Assembly (NCBI RefSeq): GCF_023015905.1
Contig: NZ_JALKBD010000005.1
Location: 186,001-250,000 of the forward strand
Direction of reading: 5' to 3'
DNA length: 64,000 nucleotides
From: Arenibacter sp. F20364
GTDB lineage: Bacteria; Bacteroidota; Bacteroidia; Flavobacteriales; Flavobacteriaceae
Positions within the stretch are counted from its first letter, which is position 1. Each line of letters opens with the position of its first letter. Below are positions 55,135 through 62,420 of this stretch, in pieces. A program made the translations under genes and the position numbers. Below the pieces are notes generated by a model. It did not search any database, was not told the origin of the DNA, and saw only the letters and a program-made list of their open reading frames with translations.

Positions 55135-55986
55135 ATGAAAGCCAAATCCAGCAAATCACTATATACCATTTTATTTGTCATTGGTCTAGGTCTAATCTCC
55201 AGTGAATGTTCTGCTCAAAAAAATATGAAGTGGAAACAGTTGTTCAATGGAAAGGATTTAAATGACTGGCAAATAAAAATAAGACACCATAAATTAAACG
55301 ATAATTTTGGCAACACTTTTCGTGTCAATGATGGTAATATTCAAGTGAGATACGACCAATACTCCGAATTTGATGAACAATTCGGCCATTTGTTCTACAA
55401 ACAGCCCTATTCGTCGTATTTAATAGGGGTCGAATACCGCTTTGTTGGGGATCAAGTCAATGAAGGTCCAGGTTGGGCCTACAGAAATAGTGGCATAATG
55501 ATCCATGGTCAAGATCCGGCAACCATGACGGTAGACCAGGATTTCCCGAATTCCATTGAAGTACAGCTACTTGGGGGCAATGGCAAAGATGAACGTTCCA
55601 CGGCAAATCTATGTACACCTGGCACCCAATATGTAAAAGATGGCAAAATAGTAAAACAACATTGCACCAATTCATCCTCCAAAACCTACCACGGGGATCA
55701 ATGGGTAAGGTCGGAAGTCCTTGTTCTAGGGGACTCTTTAATTGTACATTATGTAAATGGGGAAGAGGTTATGCGTTATAACAAACCCCAGCTAGATCCG
55801 ATTAAGGGATCGGAAGAAGGGGAACTCCTAAAGTCGGGAAGCATTTCCCTTCAAAGCGAAAGTCACCCTGTAGACTTCAGAAAAGTAGAAATTATTGATT
55901 TAGAAAAGTATGCGGACAAACCTAAGAAACTGGAAAAGGTTATCGCAAAACTAATGGCCCAAAAACGTGTAGCATTGCAAGAATAA
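55135..55986 (+). CDS. Secreted DUF1080 (3-keto-disaccharide hydrolase-type) protein
   Basis: The 283-residue protein has a signal peptide (IPTI-less, hydrophobic TILFVIGLGLISS, cleavage near CSAQ). A single DUF1080 domain of the concanavalin/lectin-like fold follows: MKWKQLFNGKDLNDWQIKI, FGHLFYKQPYSSYLIGVEYRF, GWAYRNSGIMIHGQDPATM, FPNSIEVQLLGGNG and VRSEVLVLGDSLIVHYVNGEEVMRY. Some family members cleave 3-keto-glycosides; others are uncharacterised. The protein ends with a short basic tail. No glycan-oxidising partner is adjacent, though the haem dehydrogenase-like lipoprotein at 13.9 kb belongs to a group often found in the same organisms. Confidence 0.88.
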   Translation: MKAKSSKSLYTILFVIGLGLISSECSAQKNMKWKQLFNGKDLNDWQIKIRHHKLNDNFGNTFRVNDGNIQVRYDQYSEFDEQFGHLFYKQPYSSYLIGVEYRFVGDQVNEGPGWAYRNSGIMIHGQDPATMTVDQDFPNSIEVQLLGGNGKDERSTANLCTPGTQYVKDGKIVKQHCTNSSSKTYHGDQWVRSEVLVLGDSLIVHYVNGEEVMRYNKPQLDPIKGSEEGELLKSGSISLQSESHPVDFRKVEIIDLEKYADKPKKLEKVIAKLMAQKRVALQE

Positions 55987-56120
55987 ATAATTTAGCTAAA
56001 GAACAATATTTGCTTCGCTGTATTTAACTACATGCCCTTACTAATTAGATTATTTTACAAATAATGTTCCTTTAGCAATAACAGTGCCCATATTCATTAT
56101 CTTTGATAAAAACAATTACT

Positions 56121-56225
56121 ATGGCAAAGAGTCAAGATGCAAAGAAGAATATAAAAAAAGAACCCTTATTAACGGCAAAGGAAAAAAAAGCAGCCAAAAG
56201 GGATAAAAAGTCCAAAAAATCCTAA
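56121..56225 (+). CDS. 34-residue Lys-rich small protein
   Basis: An ATG frame of 35 codons (including TAA) encodes MAKSQDAKKNIKKEPLLTAK followed by a Lys/Ala-rich helix ending SKKS. About 14 of 34 residues are Lys and there are no aromatic residues. Similar tiny basic proteins occur in other flavobacteria as far as I recall, but the function is unknown; nucleic acid or ribosome binding is a guess from charge. The gene stands alone between two secreted-protein genes. The 335 bp after it (56226-56560) are AT-rich with nothing recognisable. Confidence 0.6.
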   Translation: MAKSQDAKKNIKKEPLLTAKEKKAAKRDKKSKKS

Positions 56226-56560
56226 TGCCCGAATAACTTAATCTATTTTTGACCGGATAAGTGACTTTTGGGGTTTCAGTAGCTATCTTTTTTAGTCATA
56301 AGCATTTCATGGCAGCTTATACAGAGTAAAACCACGCGAAGTAAACTTCCTTTAAAACAAATGGACTACATACATTTATAATTAGTTAAGTTTAGCTCAC
56401 CTTTTAATAGGATTAAATTAACCTCCATCAATTTAGTTGTTGTAGCCGAAGTAGGTATTTCTTTACAATTCATCGACTTTTTATACCGATTAAAGTTTTT
56501 ATATAATAATGATCTAAATAATTTAGAATCTTTGAGTATATAATTTAATTCCTCCGTAAA

Positions 56561-57013
56561 ATGAAAAAGTATTACTACTTATTATTGCTTTCCATATCAC
56601 TAATATTCACTGGATGCAGCAAAGATGATTCTTCCTCTAAATCCTCGACAAGTGTTAAGTTGTACACACTGAGTTCTGTCTCCAATTCCAATATTTCCGG
56701 TAAAGTTACTTTTAAAAAGAATGAAGATGGCTCAACGACCGTTCTTCTAGAGATAAACGGGTCGTCGACGGACATACACCCAGCGTTTATTTATTTTAAC
56801 AACGCAGAAACTGGCGGGGAAGTAGCCATTACCTTAGAGCCGATAGATTGCGATTGCGAATCCAGCAGTACCATTGTCACTACTTTGGACGATGGAACTC
56901 CAATTACATACGAGCAACTGTTAAAATTTGATGGTCACATTAAGATCCATCAAAATGAAGATCACCTGGAAATCGTTATTACTGAAGGCAATATTGGTGC
57001 CAATGGCAACTAA
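56561..57013 (+). CDS. CHRD-like domain lipoprotein
   Basis: The 150-residue protein has a lipoprotein signal (MKKYYYLLLLSISLIFTGC) and a Ser-rich linker. One domain follows: ISGKVTFKKNEDGSTTVLLEINGSSTDIHPAFIYFNNAETGGEVAITLEPID ... ITYEQLLKFDGHIKIHQNEDHLEIVITEGNIGAN. The HPAFIYFNN ... GHIKIHQNEDH pattern, with His in both halves, resembles CHRD domains of surface lipoproteins in Bacteroidetes and other bacteria. The role is unknown; surface or periplasmic location is expected. It is followed by a strong terminator. Confidence 0.8.
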   Translation: MKKYYYLLLLSISLIFTGCSKDDSSSKSSTSVKLYTLSSVSNSNISGKVTFKKNEDGSTTVLLEINGSSTDIHPAFIYFNNAETGGEVAITLEPIDCDCESSSTIVTTLDDGTPITYEQLLKFDGHIKIHQNEDHLEIVITEGNIGANGN

Positions 57014-57037
57014 GTTATTTGTCTTTTAAAATATTAT

Positions 57038-57069
57038 GTAAACCCCGACCCAATACGTCGGGGTTTATT
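57038..57069. terminator. Intrinsic terminator
   Basis: A perfect AAACCCCGAC/GTCGGGGTTT stem with a 7-nt loop is followed by ATTT; it lies 27 nt after the CHRD-like gene. Confidence 0.85.
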
Positions 57070-57190
57070 TGTATAATCATTATGCTTTCTGCTTTGATCG
57101 TCAGACAAGGACAAGGACAAAAAAAACCAATGTATATTCAGGTCGACATATGATAGGTTTACTTAACTTTAAAAATGATTCTCGTGTCAG

Positions 57191-57826
57191 ATGAAAAAGA
57201 AAATTGGCATTTTATTTCTACTTGGGTTAGTCGGCATTTTTTTGGTTTTGGCCAGCTGCGATCATATCATTGAAAATGCCACTATAAACAGAACCTACAA
57301 CAACTTAAAGAAGATTCCCAAAAACAAAGTAGGTCTTGTCCTGGGCACTTCCAACAGGCTGGTTGGAGGAGGCTCCAATCCCTTTTACACCAATAGAATC
57401 AAAGCCACCTTGGAACTATTTAAAGCAGGTAAAATAGATTATATATTGGTTAGTGGCGACAATAGTACTCAGTACTACAACGAACCCACTGTTTTCAAAA
57501 AAGATCTAATAAGAGGAGGCATTCCCAGTGAAAAAATTTTTTTGGATTACGCTGGTTTTCGCACTTTGGATTCCATGGTCAGGGCCAAGTTCATTTTCGG
57601 ATTGGACAGTGTTACTATTATATCCCAAAAATTCCACAACGAACGTGCAATTTATATCGCAGAACAAAAAGGATTATATGCCATAGGTTATAATGCTGAG
57701 GATCTTTCCATAAAATACGGCTTAAAAGTTCATCTTAGAGAGTATTTTGCACGCGTAAAAGTATTTATTGATTTAGCGCTCAACACTCAACCAAAATTCT
57801 ATGGGGAGAAAATTGAAATCAACTAA
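57191..57826 (+). CDS. SanA/YdcF-family (DUF218) membrane protein
   Basis: The 211-residue protein has one N-terminal membrane helix (IGILFLLGLVGIFLVLASC). The DUF218/ElyC-SanA-YdcF domain shows VGLVLGTSNRLVGGGSNPFYTNRIKATLELFKAGKIDYILVSGDN, EPTVFKKDLIRGGIPSEKIFLDYAGFRTLDSMVRA and VTIISQKFHNERAIYIAEQKGL. The family acts at the envelope; SanA is linked to vancomycin exclusion at high temperature in enterobacteria. The biochemical activity is not settled. It ends 23 bp before the Nramp-like gene on the same strand, so the two may be co-expressed. Confidence 0.87.
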   Translation: MKKKIGILFLLGLVGIFLVLASCDHIIENATINRTYNNLKKIPKNKVGLVLGTSNRLVGGGSNPFYTNRIKATLELFKAGKIDYILVSGDNSTQYYNEPTVFKKDLIRGGIPSEKIFLDYAGFRTLDSMVRAKFIFGLDSVTIISQKFHNERAIYIAEQKGLYAIGYNAEDLSIKYGLKVHLREYFARVKVFIDLALNTQPKFYGEKIEIN

Positions 57827-57849
57827 TCTTAGCTATATTTACCCCTGCT

Positions 57850-59109
57850 ATGTCCATTATGGCTTCCATAAAAAATTTAATTAAAAACCTTGGTCCGGGC
57901 CTACTTTTTGCCAGTACGGCCATAGGCACTTCCCATTTAGTGCTATCCACCAAAGCAGGTGCCCAATATGGATGGATTATGGTAATCCCCATTTTATTGG
58001 CCAACATCTTTAAATATCCATTTTTCGAATTTGGAGTTCGGTACACTAATATAACCAATAAAACACTAATAGAAGGTTACCTAAATCGCGGCAAGGCCTA
58101 CCTAATCTTTTATGCCATTATTACCTTGTTCAGTACTTTTACCATTCTCGCCGCGCTCTATGTGGTCACCTCAGGGTTGCTAATTAATCTTTTTCAACTA
58201 ACCAATACCCCGGTAAGTGTTGTAGCAGGCGGACTTTTTATTTTAATCTGTGCCCTACTTATTGTTGGACGTTATAAATTTCTGGAAATCTCCCTCAAGT
58301 ATGTGATATCCATTTTATTTTTGGCCCTTTTGGTGACTACAATTTTGGTAATCGCCAACGGGAAAGTTACGGAAGTAGAGAACTTTAAAACACCCAATAT
58401 TTTTAATGAAGTGGGAATCCTTTTTTTAATAGGACTAATGGGGTGGATGCCAACGGCCGTTGAGGCTTCTAGCTGGATAAGTCTTTGGAGCATTGAAAAA
58501 TTTAAAAATTCCGAACAAAAACCCACTCTAAAGGAAGCTCTCCAAGAATTCAAGTTCGGCTATTTCACCACAGCTATTTTGGCTATTTTATTTATGATCA
58601 TAGGTTGGTATACGCTCTATGGCACCAATACGGAATTGAGTAATAGTGCTGTAGTTTTTGCGGACCAACTGGTTCAACTGTTTACCACTAATATTGGATC
58701 ATGGGCATATATTTTAATAGCCATAGCTGCATTTGCCACCATGTTCAGCACCTGCATTACCGCACACGATGCACTTAGTAGGGTAAGTGTTGACATCCTA
58801 AGCTTGCTGTTCCCCAAAAAGGAAGTTATAAAGAATAAAGGATTTACTATTGGAGTGTTACTATTAGCGGTAATAAATTTTATGGTCATAAGTACCTTTT
58901 CTGCCAATATGGGCATCCTAGTTGCCATGGCTACTTTTGTATCATTTGTTACGGCACCAATCATAGGGTTTATGAATCTAAAGAACGTAATGAGCCACGA
59001 AATACCGGTAAGAAACAGACCCAATAGAAACCTGCAAATATTAACCTATTTCGGCATAATATTTCTCACACTCTTTTCCATTTATTATTGTTGGATGCTA
59101 TTGTTTTAA
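57850..59109 (+). CDS. Divergent Nramp-family transporter
   Basis: This 419-residue LeuT-fold membrane protein has about eleven hydrophobic segments. The N-terminus GPGLLFASTAIGTSHLVLSTKAGAQYGWIMVIPILLAN aligns with Nramp TM1, but the metal-binding DPGN motif reads GTSH. The TM6 motif AxxMPH appears as GLMGWMPTAVEASSW, so Met is kept and His is Thr. Classical Nramp proteins carry Mn2+ or Fe2+ with H+. Loss of the TM1 Asp and Asn suggests another substrate or mechanism, as in Nramp-related subgroups. The start could be the first or the fourth codon (both Met). Confidence 0.82.
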   Translation: MSIMASIKNLIKNLGPGLLFASTAIGTSHLVLSTKAGAQYGWIMVIPILLANIFKYPFFEFGVRYTNITNKTLIEGYLNRGKAYLIFYAIITLFSTFTILAALYVVTSGLLINLFQLTNTPVSVVAGGLFILICALLIVGRYKFLEISLKYVISILFLALLVTTILVIANGKVTEVENFKTPNIFNEVGILFLIGLMGWMPTAVEASSWISLWSIEKFKNSEQKPTLKEALQEFKFGYFTTAILAILFMIIGWYTLYGTNTELSNSAVVFADQLVQLFTTNIGSWAYILIAIAAFATMFSTCITAHDALSRVSVDILSLLFPKKEVIKNKGFTIGVLLLAVINFMVISTFSANMGILVAMATFVSFVTAPIIGFMNLKNVMSHEIPVRNRPNRNLQILTYFGIIFLTLFSIYYCWMLLF

Positions 59110-59226
59110 TCAGAGCAACTGTAAATAGCATTCAAATGTATGGATCTTGGTCATTTTGAAGCGTTTAGTAAAGACTTAACACCTAAAATTTGCTTTTTGC
59201 GAATCATTCCTTAATCTTTGTACATT

Positions 59227-59439
59227 ATGAAGAAGAAGCGCAGAATAATGAAATTGATTCGTATACAGAGAAAAACAAGAAACGAAAAGCGTTACAATTC
59301 CAAAATGGGGATTCTCTATACCCGTGTAACCTATATAAAAGAAGTGATTTTCGGTATTCCTGTAAGGACACTCCATAAGTATAGAGAAACCTACTATGGT
59401 GAAATAAAGGACTGCAATGCGTGTAATTTAGCAAGATAA
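59227..59439 (+). CDS. Small basic protein of unknown function
   Basis: From ATG 59227 (MKKKRRIMKLIRIQRK) this frame gives 70 residues. The first half is strongly basic. The second half, VTYIKEVIFGIPVRTLHKYRETYYGEIKDCNACNLAR, has a CxxC-like pair and a pattern I recall from short flavobacterial proteins. A TTG three codons upstream (59218) is an alternative start. It lies between the Nramp-like gene and a convergent OmpA-type gene. No signal peptide or membrane segment is visible. The function is unknown; expression is uncertain because no promoter consensus is clear. Confidence 0.5.
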   Translation: MKKKRRIMKLIRIQRKTRNEKRYNSKMGILYTRVTYIKEVIFGIPVRTLHKYRETYYGEIKDCNACNLAR

Positions 59440-59474
59440 GGTGTAAAAGACCCCAAATTACAATCCGTTAATTC

Positions 59475-61412
59475 CTAGAACAATAAATTATAATTAAGCA
59501 CAACAATCAAGGACCTTTCGTTCTTATTGTGCAGCATATCCAAACAAAAAACACCATTCTTGCAACCGTTCAAGAGTTTTTCCTCACCATAACCAATGGA
59601 ATATAGAATACTGCGAGATGGCACGCCTTGTTCCAAGAGATAATTCTTAATGGCATCCGCTCTGTTTTGGGATAGGGTAAAATTGGAACTAGACCCGCCC
59701 CTACTATCGGTATGGGATTCTACCCTAAGTTGTAATTGTGGAAATCTATTCATAACGTCGACCACCTTATCCAACTCCTGGGCAATTTCAGGAGTAACAT
59801 TGCTCTGTCCCTTTTCAAAAAAGAACTTTTTCAATTTCACCACCGTTTGGTCCTCTTGCTCCTCTACCAAATCATCCAAAAATTTAATTCCCATATTAAA
59901 AGCTTTCTCTTGGATTTCTTCCAATTCGCCATCTTGATAAGTCACTGAAAATATGGAATGCTTTTCTTTAGTCGCTTCAATGGTAATGTTGTTCTGAAAA
60001 GGAATTTCAATACTGTAATCTCCATTCTCGTCGGCAAATATTTCTTTAACCAACTTTCCATCTTTGTCAATAAGCCTAACTTGAGCCTTGGAGACCCCGT
60101 TATTAGAAGAAAGATTAACGACTTTTCCTTTTAGAGACAAGGTTTTTAATCCAGGTTTTTCTTTAACATTAAATCCATAAATATCATCACCACCTTTGCC
60201 ACCGTCCCTATTGGATGAAAAATAGCCCAATAGCCCGTTGGTATCATTATTTTTAATAATAAAACCAAAGTCGTCCTTTGATGAATTTATACCTTCCCCA
60301 AGATTGATAGGGATACTATAGGAATCGTCCGAATGAACGGTTGATTTATAAATATCCATTCCTCCCAGACCATAAAATATATCCGAAGAAAAATACAGAT
60401 TGTTCTCAAAAATGAACGGGGCAATTTCATTCCCAGGAGTATTGATCCTAGGGCCTAAATTAGTAGGGGACGACATTATCAATCCATCATTGGTATACAC
60501 ATAATAGATATCAGTTCCTCCATAACCATCCCCAAAATCGGCCGCAAAAAACAATCGGCCGGTAGCTGCCTCATAAAATGGATAATAAAATGAGGTATCC
60601 GGATCCCGTAATACATACTTAAACGACCTTTGTCCATTGGTCATTCCGATTGACAGGGCGTTTTTCCCGTTATCACTGAATTCCAAATTCTCGCCGTCAG
60701 AATTGGACAGGACATAGAATATATTGCCCAACTCCTTGGAATAATAAGGGGTAGCCCTATGGAATTTAGTATCTGTAATGCCCTTGAATGGCTGCGGATC
60801 AATTACATTGCCTTGAAGATCTATTCTGGACTCGTATATATTAATGTACGATTTACCCGATGGGCCGTAGATACTCTTAGATCCATCAGGTCTATCACTC
60901 GAAAACAACAAACTTTCTTTAAAAAAAGTCGGAGAAAAATCGGATTGAGGACTATTTCCACTTATATTGAATATCTCAAAATCCAATTCCTCATTCCTAT
61001 TAGTCGCTATTAATTCATAATTAAAACTCGAATTCTCCACCAATTCCGTTGGTAATTTATCTTCTCTTGTGGCCAAATAAGCCTTAACCTTATCCACCTC
61101 CGAGGTTTTGGCCAAGGACTGCAGCATTTTATTAAAATGATATTTGGACATAGTAGTATCCTTCTGAAATATATCAACATATATGTCCGAGGCCTTTTTA
61201 TAATTCCCTATTTTCATATAGGAATCCGCTAGGTTTAAATACTGCGTATTGGAAAGTTTGGATTCCCTCAATTCTTTTTGATATTCTAAAATGGCCTGGT
61301 TGTAGGAATATTCAAAAAACAAAATATCTCCTTTGGATTTTTTTTGCTGTGCAAAACCGAAGGACGACAATAGAAGGAAAAATATAACTACTAAACTAAA
61401 CTTCATATTCAT
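59475..61412 (-). CDS. OmpA-family protein of a T9SS adhesin operon
   Basis: The protein has 645 residues with a signal peptide (MKFSLVVIFFLLLSSFGFAQ, second Met). Residues ~25-120 contain TPR-like helices (YSYNQAILEYQKELRESKLSNTQYLNLADSYMKIGNYKKA). A WD40-like propeller of PD40 type follows (FSPTFFKESLLFSSDRPDGSKSIYG; RLFFAADFGDGYGGTDIYYV; GYFSSNRDGGKGGDDIYGF) and then a carboxypeptidase-like beta domain (LSLKGKVVNLSSNNGVSKAQVRLIDKDGKLV). The C-terminal OmpA domain reads LQLRVESHTDSRGGSSSNFTLSQNRADAIKNYLLEQGV. Such proteins accompany SprF/PorP and SprB-like adhesins. It starts 7 bp after the SprF-like gene. Confidence 0.9.
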   Translation of the reverse strand: MNMKFSLVVIFFLLLSSFGFAQQKKSKGDILFFEYSYNQAILEYQKELRESKLSNTQYLNLADSYMKIGNYKKASDIYVDIFQKDTTMSKYHFNKMLQSLAKTSEVDKVKAYLATREDKLPTELVENSSFNYELIATNRNEELDFEIFNISGNSPQSDFSPTFFKESLLFSSDRPDGSKSIYGPSGKSYINIYESRIDLQGNVIDPQPFKGITDTKFHRATPYYSKELGNIFYVLSNSDGENLEFSDNGKNALSIGMTNGQRSFKYVLRDPDTSFYYPFYEAATGRLFFAADFGDGYGGTDIYYVYTNDGLIMSSPTNLGPRINTPGNEIAPFIFENNLYFSSDIFYGLGGMDIYKSTVHSDDSYSIPINLGEGINSSKDDFGFIIKNNDTNGLLGYFSSNRDGGKGGDDIYGFNVKEKPGLKTLSLKGKVVNLSSNNGVSKAQVRLIDKDGKLVKEIFADENGDYSIEIPFQNNITIEATKEKHSIFSVTYQDGELEEIQEKAFNMGIKFLDDLVEEQEDQTVVKLKKFFFEKGQSNVTPEIAQELDKVVDVMNRFPQLQLRVESHTDSRGGSSSNFTLSQNRADAIKNYLLEQGVPSRSILYSIGYGEEKLLNGCKNGVFCLDMLHNKNERSLIVVLNYNLLF

Positions 61413-61419
61413 TAATGTT

Positions 61420-62412
61420 TTAGAAAAACCGAGGACTGTCTATTTGTTTAGGCATTCCTTTTTGATCTTTTTTCTTGTCCTTTTTACTTTTTCCAATTGC
61501 CCTACCTAAATAGAACTTTAGAATTACTTCATGTGAGCCCTCACTATATTCCCCTAATCCGTTGGTATTATAATCATAAGAATACCCAAGAAAGAGACTA
61601 TTGGACACTTGCAATCCGGCTAAGCCACTTAAGGCATTATCCAGCCTATAGGATGCTCCTAAAGTCACCATATCGCTAATTAAAAAATTAGCGGACAAAT
61701 TTAGGTTTAAGGGCAAGCCCTTTAGATAGTTCATTAAGAAAGCTGGTTTAAACTTGAGGCCTTCCGAAAAATCAAAAACATAACCCCCTATAACATTAAA
61801 CTGCATCTTATCCTCCACTATATTGGCAACTTCATCCGCATATATCCCCGACGTTAAAAAATTGGGTACCGACAGTCCTACGTACCAATTTTCTTGATAC
61901 ATAAACATCCCAGCCCCTACTGTGGGATAAAATTTATTAAAGGTATCCGCATTGTTTAACAAGGGCTCATTTGGGTTTTCAAAATCGCCTTTGGTATAAT
62001 CTACATCAAGCAAGGAACCTCCAGCATCTACCCCAAAAGAGAGTTTAGTATCATCTGATAGCTTCACCTGAAAGGAATAGGCCAAGTCTATGTATGTTTG
62101 GGTCGTGGGCCCCAATTGATCACTTACCACATTAAAGCCCAAGCCATTTTTTTCATTGGCCAATGGTAGATTTACGCCAAACCGCAATGTTTTTGGTGCC
62201 CCTGGTATTCCGGACCATTGCACACGGTACAAACCAGTAATATCCGGAGTCTCTACGGTACCCACATAGGCAGGGTTAAAACTTCCTATATTGTACATAT
62301 ATTGGGTATACTGAGGTTCTTTCTGTGCAAAAAGCATGCCCGCAGAAAAAAACAGTAGGCAAAAAAACAATAAAATATCTCTATACCCTTTATCGTATAT
62401 TCTTAAATTCAT
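61420..62412 (-). CDS. PorP/SprF-family type IX secretion membrane protein
   Basis: The protein has 330 residues with a signal peptide (FFCLLFFSAGMLFAQ). It has the PorP/SprF barrel: KEPQYTQYMYNIGSFNPAYVGTVETPDITGLYRVQWSGIPGAPKTLRFGVNLPL is the family N-terminus, and GLGFNVVSDQLGPTTQTYIDLAYSFQV and FLGYSYDYNTNGLGEYSEGSHEVILKFYLG follow. SprF-type proteins are needed for secretion and surface attachment of the partner protein with a type B sorting domain; that partner is encoded 8 bp upstream here. The C-terminal ~25 residues are basic. Its operon mates are the adhesin and the OmpA protein. Confidence 0.92.
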   Translation of the reverse strand: MNLRIYDKGYRDILLFFCLLFFSAGMLFAQKEPQYTQYMYNIGSFNPAYVGTVETPDITGLYRVQWSGIPGAPKTLRFGVNLPLANEKNGLGFNVVSDQLGPTTQTYIDLAYSFQVKLSDDTKLSFGVDAGGSLLDVDYTKGDFENPNEPLLNNADTFNKFYPTVGAGMFMYQENWYVGLSVPNFLTSGIYADEVANIVEDKMQFNVIGGYVFDFSEGLKFKPAFLMNYLKGLPLNLNLSANFLISDMVTLGASYRLDNALSGLAGLQVSNSLFLGYSYDYNTNGLGEYSEGSHEVILKFYLGRAIGKSKKDKKKDQKGMPKQIDSPRFF

Positions 62413-62420
62413 AGTCTATT

